Assembly: GCA_036004685.1 (NCBI GenBank)
Contig: DASYRE010000036.1
Location: forward strand, 124,001-188,000
DNA: 64,000 nucleotides
Direction: 5' to 3'
Source of the DNA: Candidatus Polarisedimenticolia bacterium
Lineage (GTDB): Bacteria; Acidobacteriota; Polarisedimenticolia; Gp22-AA2; AA152
The position numbers were made by a program, and so were the translations under genes. Below, one piece after another: positions 63,437 to 64,000 of this stretch. The notes below the pieces were generated by a model. The model worked only from the letters and a program-made list of their open reading frames with translations, did not search any database and was not told where the DNA came from. Numbering within the stretch: position 1 is the first letter of the stretch; each line of letters begins with the position of its first letter.

Positions 63437-64000
63437 ATGAACCCTGACGAGAGGGCCGACTCCCTTCGCGAGACGATGCCGCATGCTCCGAAGCCCAAAG
63501 GAGGATCCGGGTCCGGAACGCGCGGATTCCGCGAGATCGGCGTCGAGGTCATCCCAGTCCAGCCGTCGGGCGCGCAAAAACCTCTCCTGTGCGGCAAGAG
63601 CTGGCTTCCATGCGCGAATACCTCCAGTCGATGATCGAGCAGCAGGACGCCGCGAATGAAGAGCTGCGCTCGGCCAACGAGGAATTCATCTCGAGCAACG
63701 AGGAGCTGGAGACGTCCAAGGAAGAACTGCAGTCGACGAACGAAGAGCTGACCACGGTCAACGAGCAGCTCCAGCGCCGTACGCAGGAAGTGGAGCGGCT
63801 CAACAGCGACCTCGTCAACCTGCTCACCAGCACGAACCTACCGATGATCATGGTGGGTGTCGATCTCCGCATCCGGCGCTTCACTCCTGCCGCCCAGAAG
63901 CTGATGAACCTCATCGCCGCCGACGCCGGGCGTCCCCTCGAGGACATCAGGCCGGCCAACCTCGTCCCCGATCTTGCGGCGGTCATCAAAGAGGTGATCG
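63437..64000 (+). pseudogene. 5'-degraded remnant of a CheB/CheR-type hybrid sensor, off window
   Basis: From about 63437 the frame reads DSLRETMPHAPK ... REIGVEVIPVQPSGAQ, like the end of the CheR-linked linker in CheB/CheR fusion proteins. A frame change follows. From 63589 another frame has VRQELASMREYLQSMIEQQD, long coiled-coil repeats (NEELRSANEEFISSNEEL) and a PAS-like domain (LRIRRFTPAAQKLMNLI). The CheB methylesterase and CheR methyltransferase domains are missing upstream, where an intergenic gap begins. The gene continues past 64000, so its C-terminus is unknown. Confidence 0.6.

Overview
The window is a G+C-rich bacterial chromosome segment, roughly two-thirds G+C by eye. It carries mostly single genes and short operons with canonical Shine-Dalgarno sites. 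The gene set is a Pkn/TPR serine-threonine kinase, a ToxR-like winged-helix membrane regulator, a LolD/MacB-like exporter, an Sdh1-type succinate dehydrogenase, M13/M1/S9A secreted peptidases, and SIMPL, PRC-barrel and lamin-tail proteins. This repertoire best fits Acidobacteriota or a neighbouring uncultured phylum; the assignment is an inference, because no rRNA or ribosomal protein gene is present. No tRNA, rRNA, CRISPR array, transposase or phage gene was seen.

Layout. 1-6.1 kb: a truncated SPFH-like/phosphodiesterase gene, a degenerate GGDEF protein, Yip1 and DUF2752 membrane proteins, and a GT-C glycosyltransferase. 6.1-10.4 kb: an HlyD-ABC-FtsX-FtsX export operon. 10.6-24.3 kb: prolyl oligopeptidase, a PilT-like ATPase with a partner gene, peptidase E, an M13 peptidase, and small stress, regulatory and membrane genes. 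24.4-28.3 kb: a membrane-anchored peroxiredoxin whose peroxidatic codon is an in-frame TGA (probable selenoprotein), a methyltransferase, a winged-helix regulator and an ankyrin protein. 28.3-35.3 kb: the kinase, divergent from sdhC-sdhA-sdhB. 35.5-41.1 kb: a TPR/M23 gene chimera, modE divergent from modABC, a phosphate-selective-type porin, and a frameshifted secreted-protein gene. 41.3-46.1 kb: small membrane and enzyme genes including a chorismate mutase-prephenate dehydrogenase. 46.5-60 kb: an M1 peptidase, large secreted proteins, a 1-Cys peroxiredoxin, a LysM-M23 peptidase and a lamin-tail amidohydrolase. 60-64 kb: small basic proteins, a cold-shock protein, a B12-binding radical SAM enzyme, and a degraded CheB/CheR-fusion remnant running off the right edge.

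Two things stand out. First, the peroxiredoxin at 24481-25281 reads through a TGA exactly where the peroxidatic Cys should be (W-U-P-L-C), with a SECIS-like hairpin just downstream; a conventional gene caller would split it in two. Second, a family of about 165-bp MITE-like elements occupies five intergenic sites. They have about 25-bp terminal inverted repeats and a central GCGTACC-N6-GGTACGC hairpin. Two copies supply the TAG stop codon of the adjacent gene and a third directly abuts a TGA stop.
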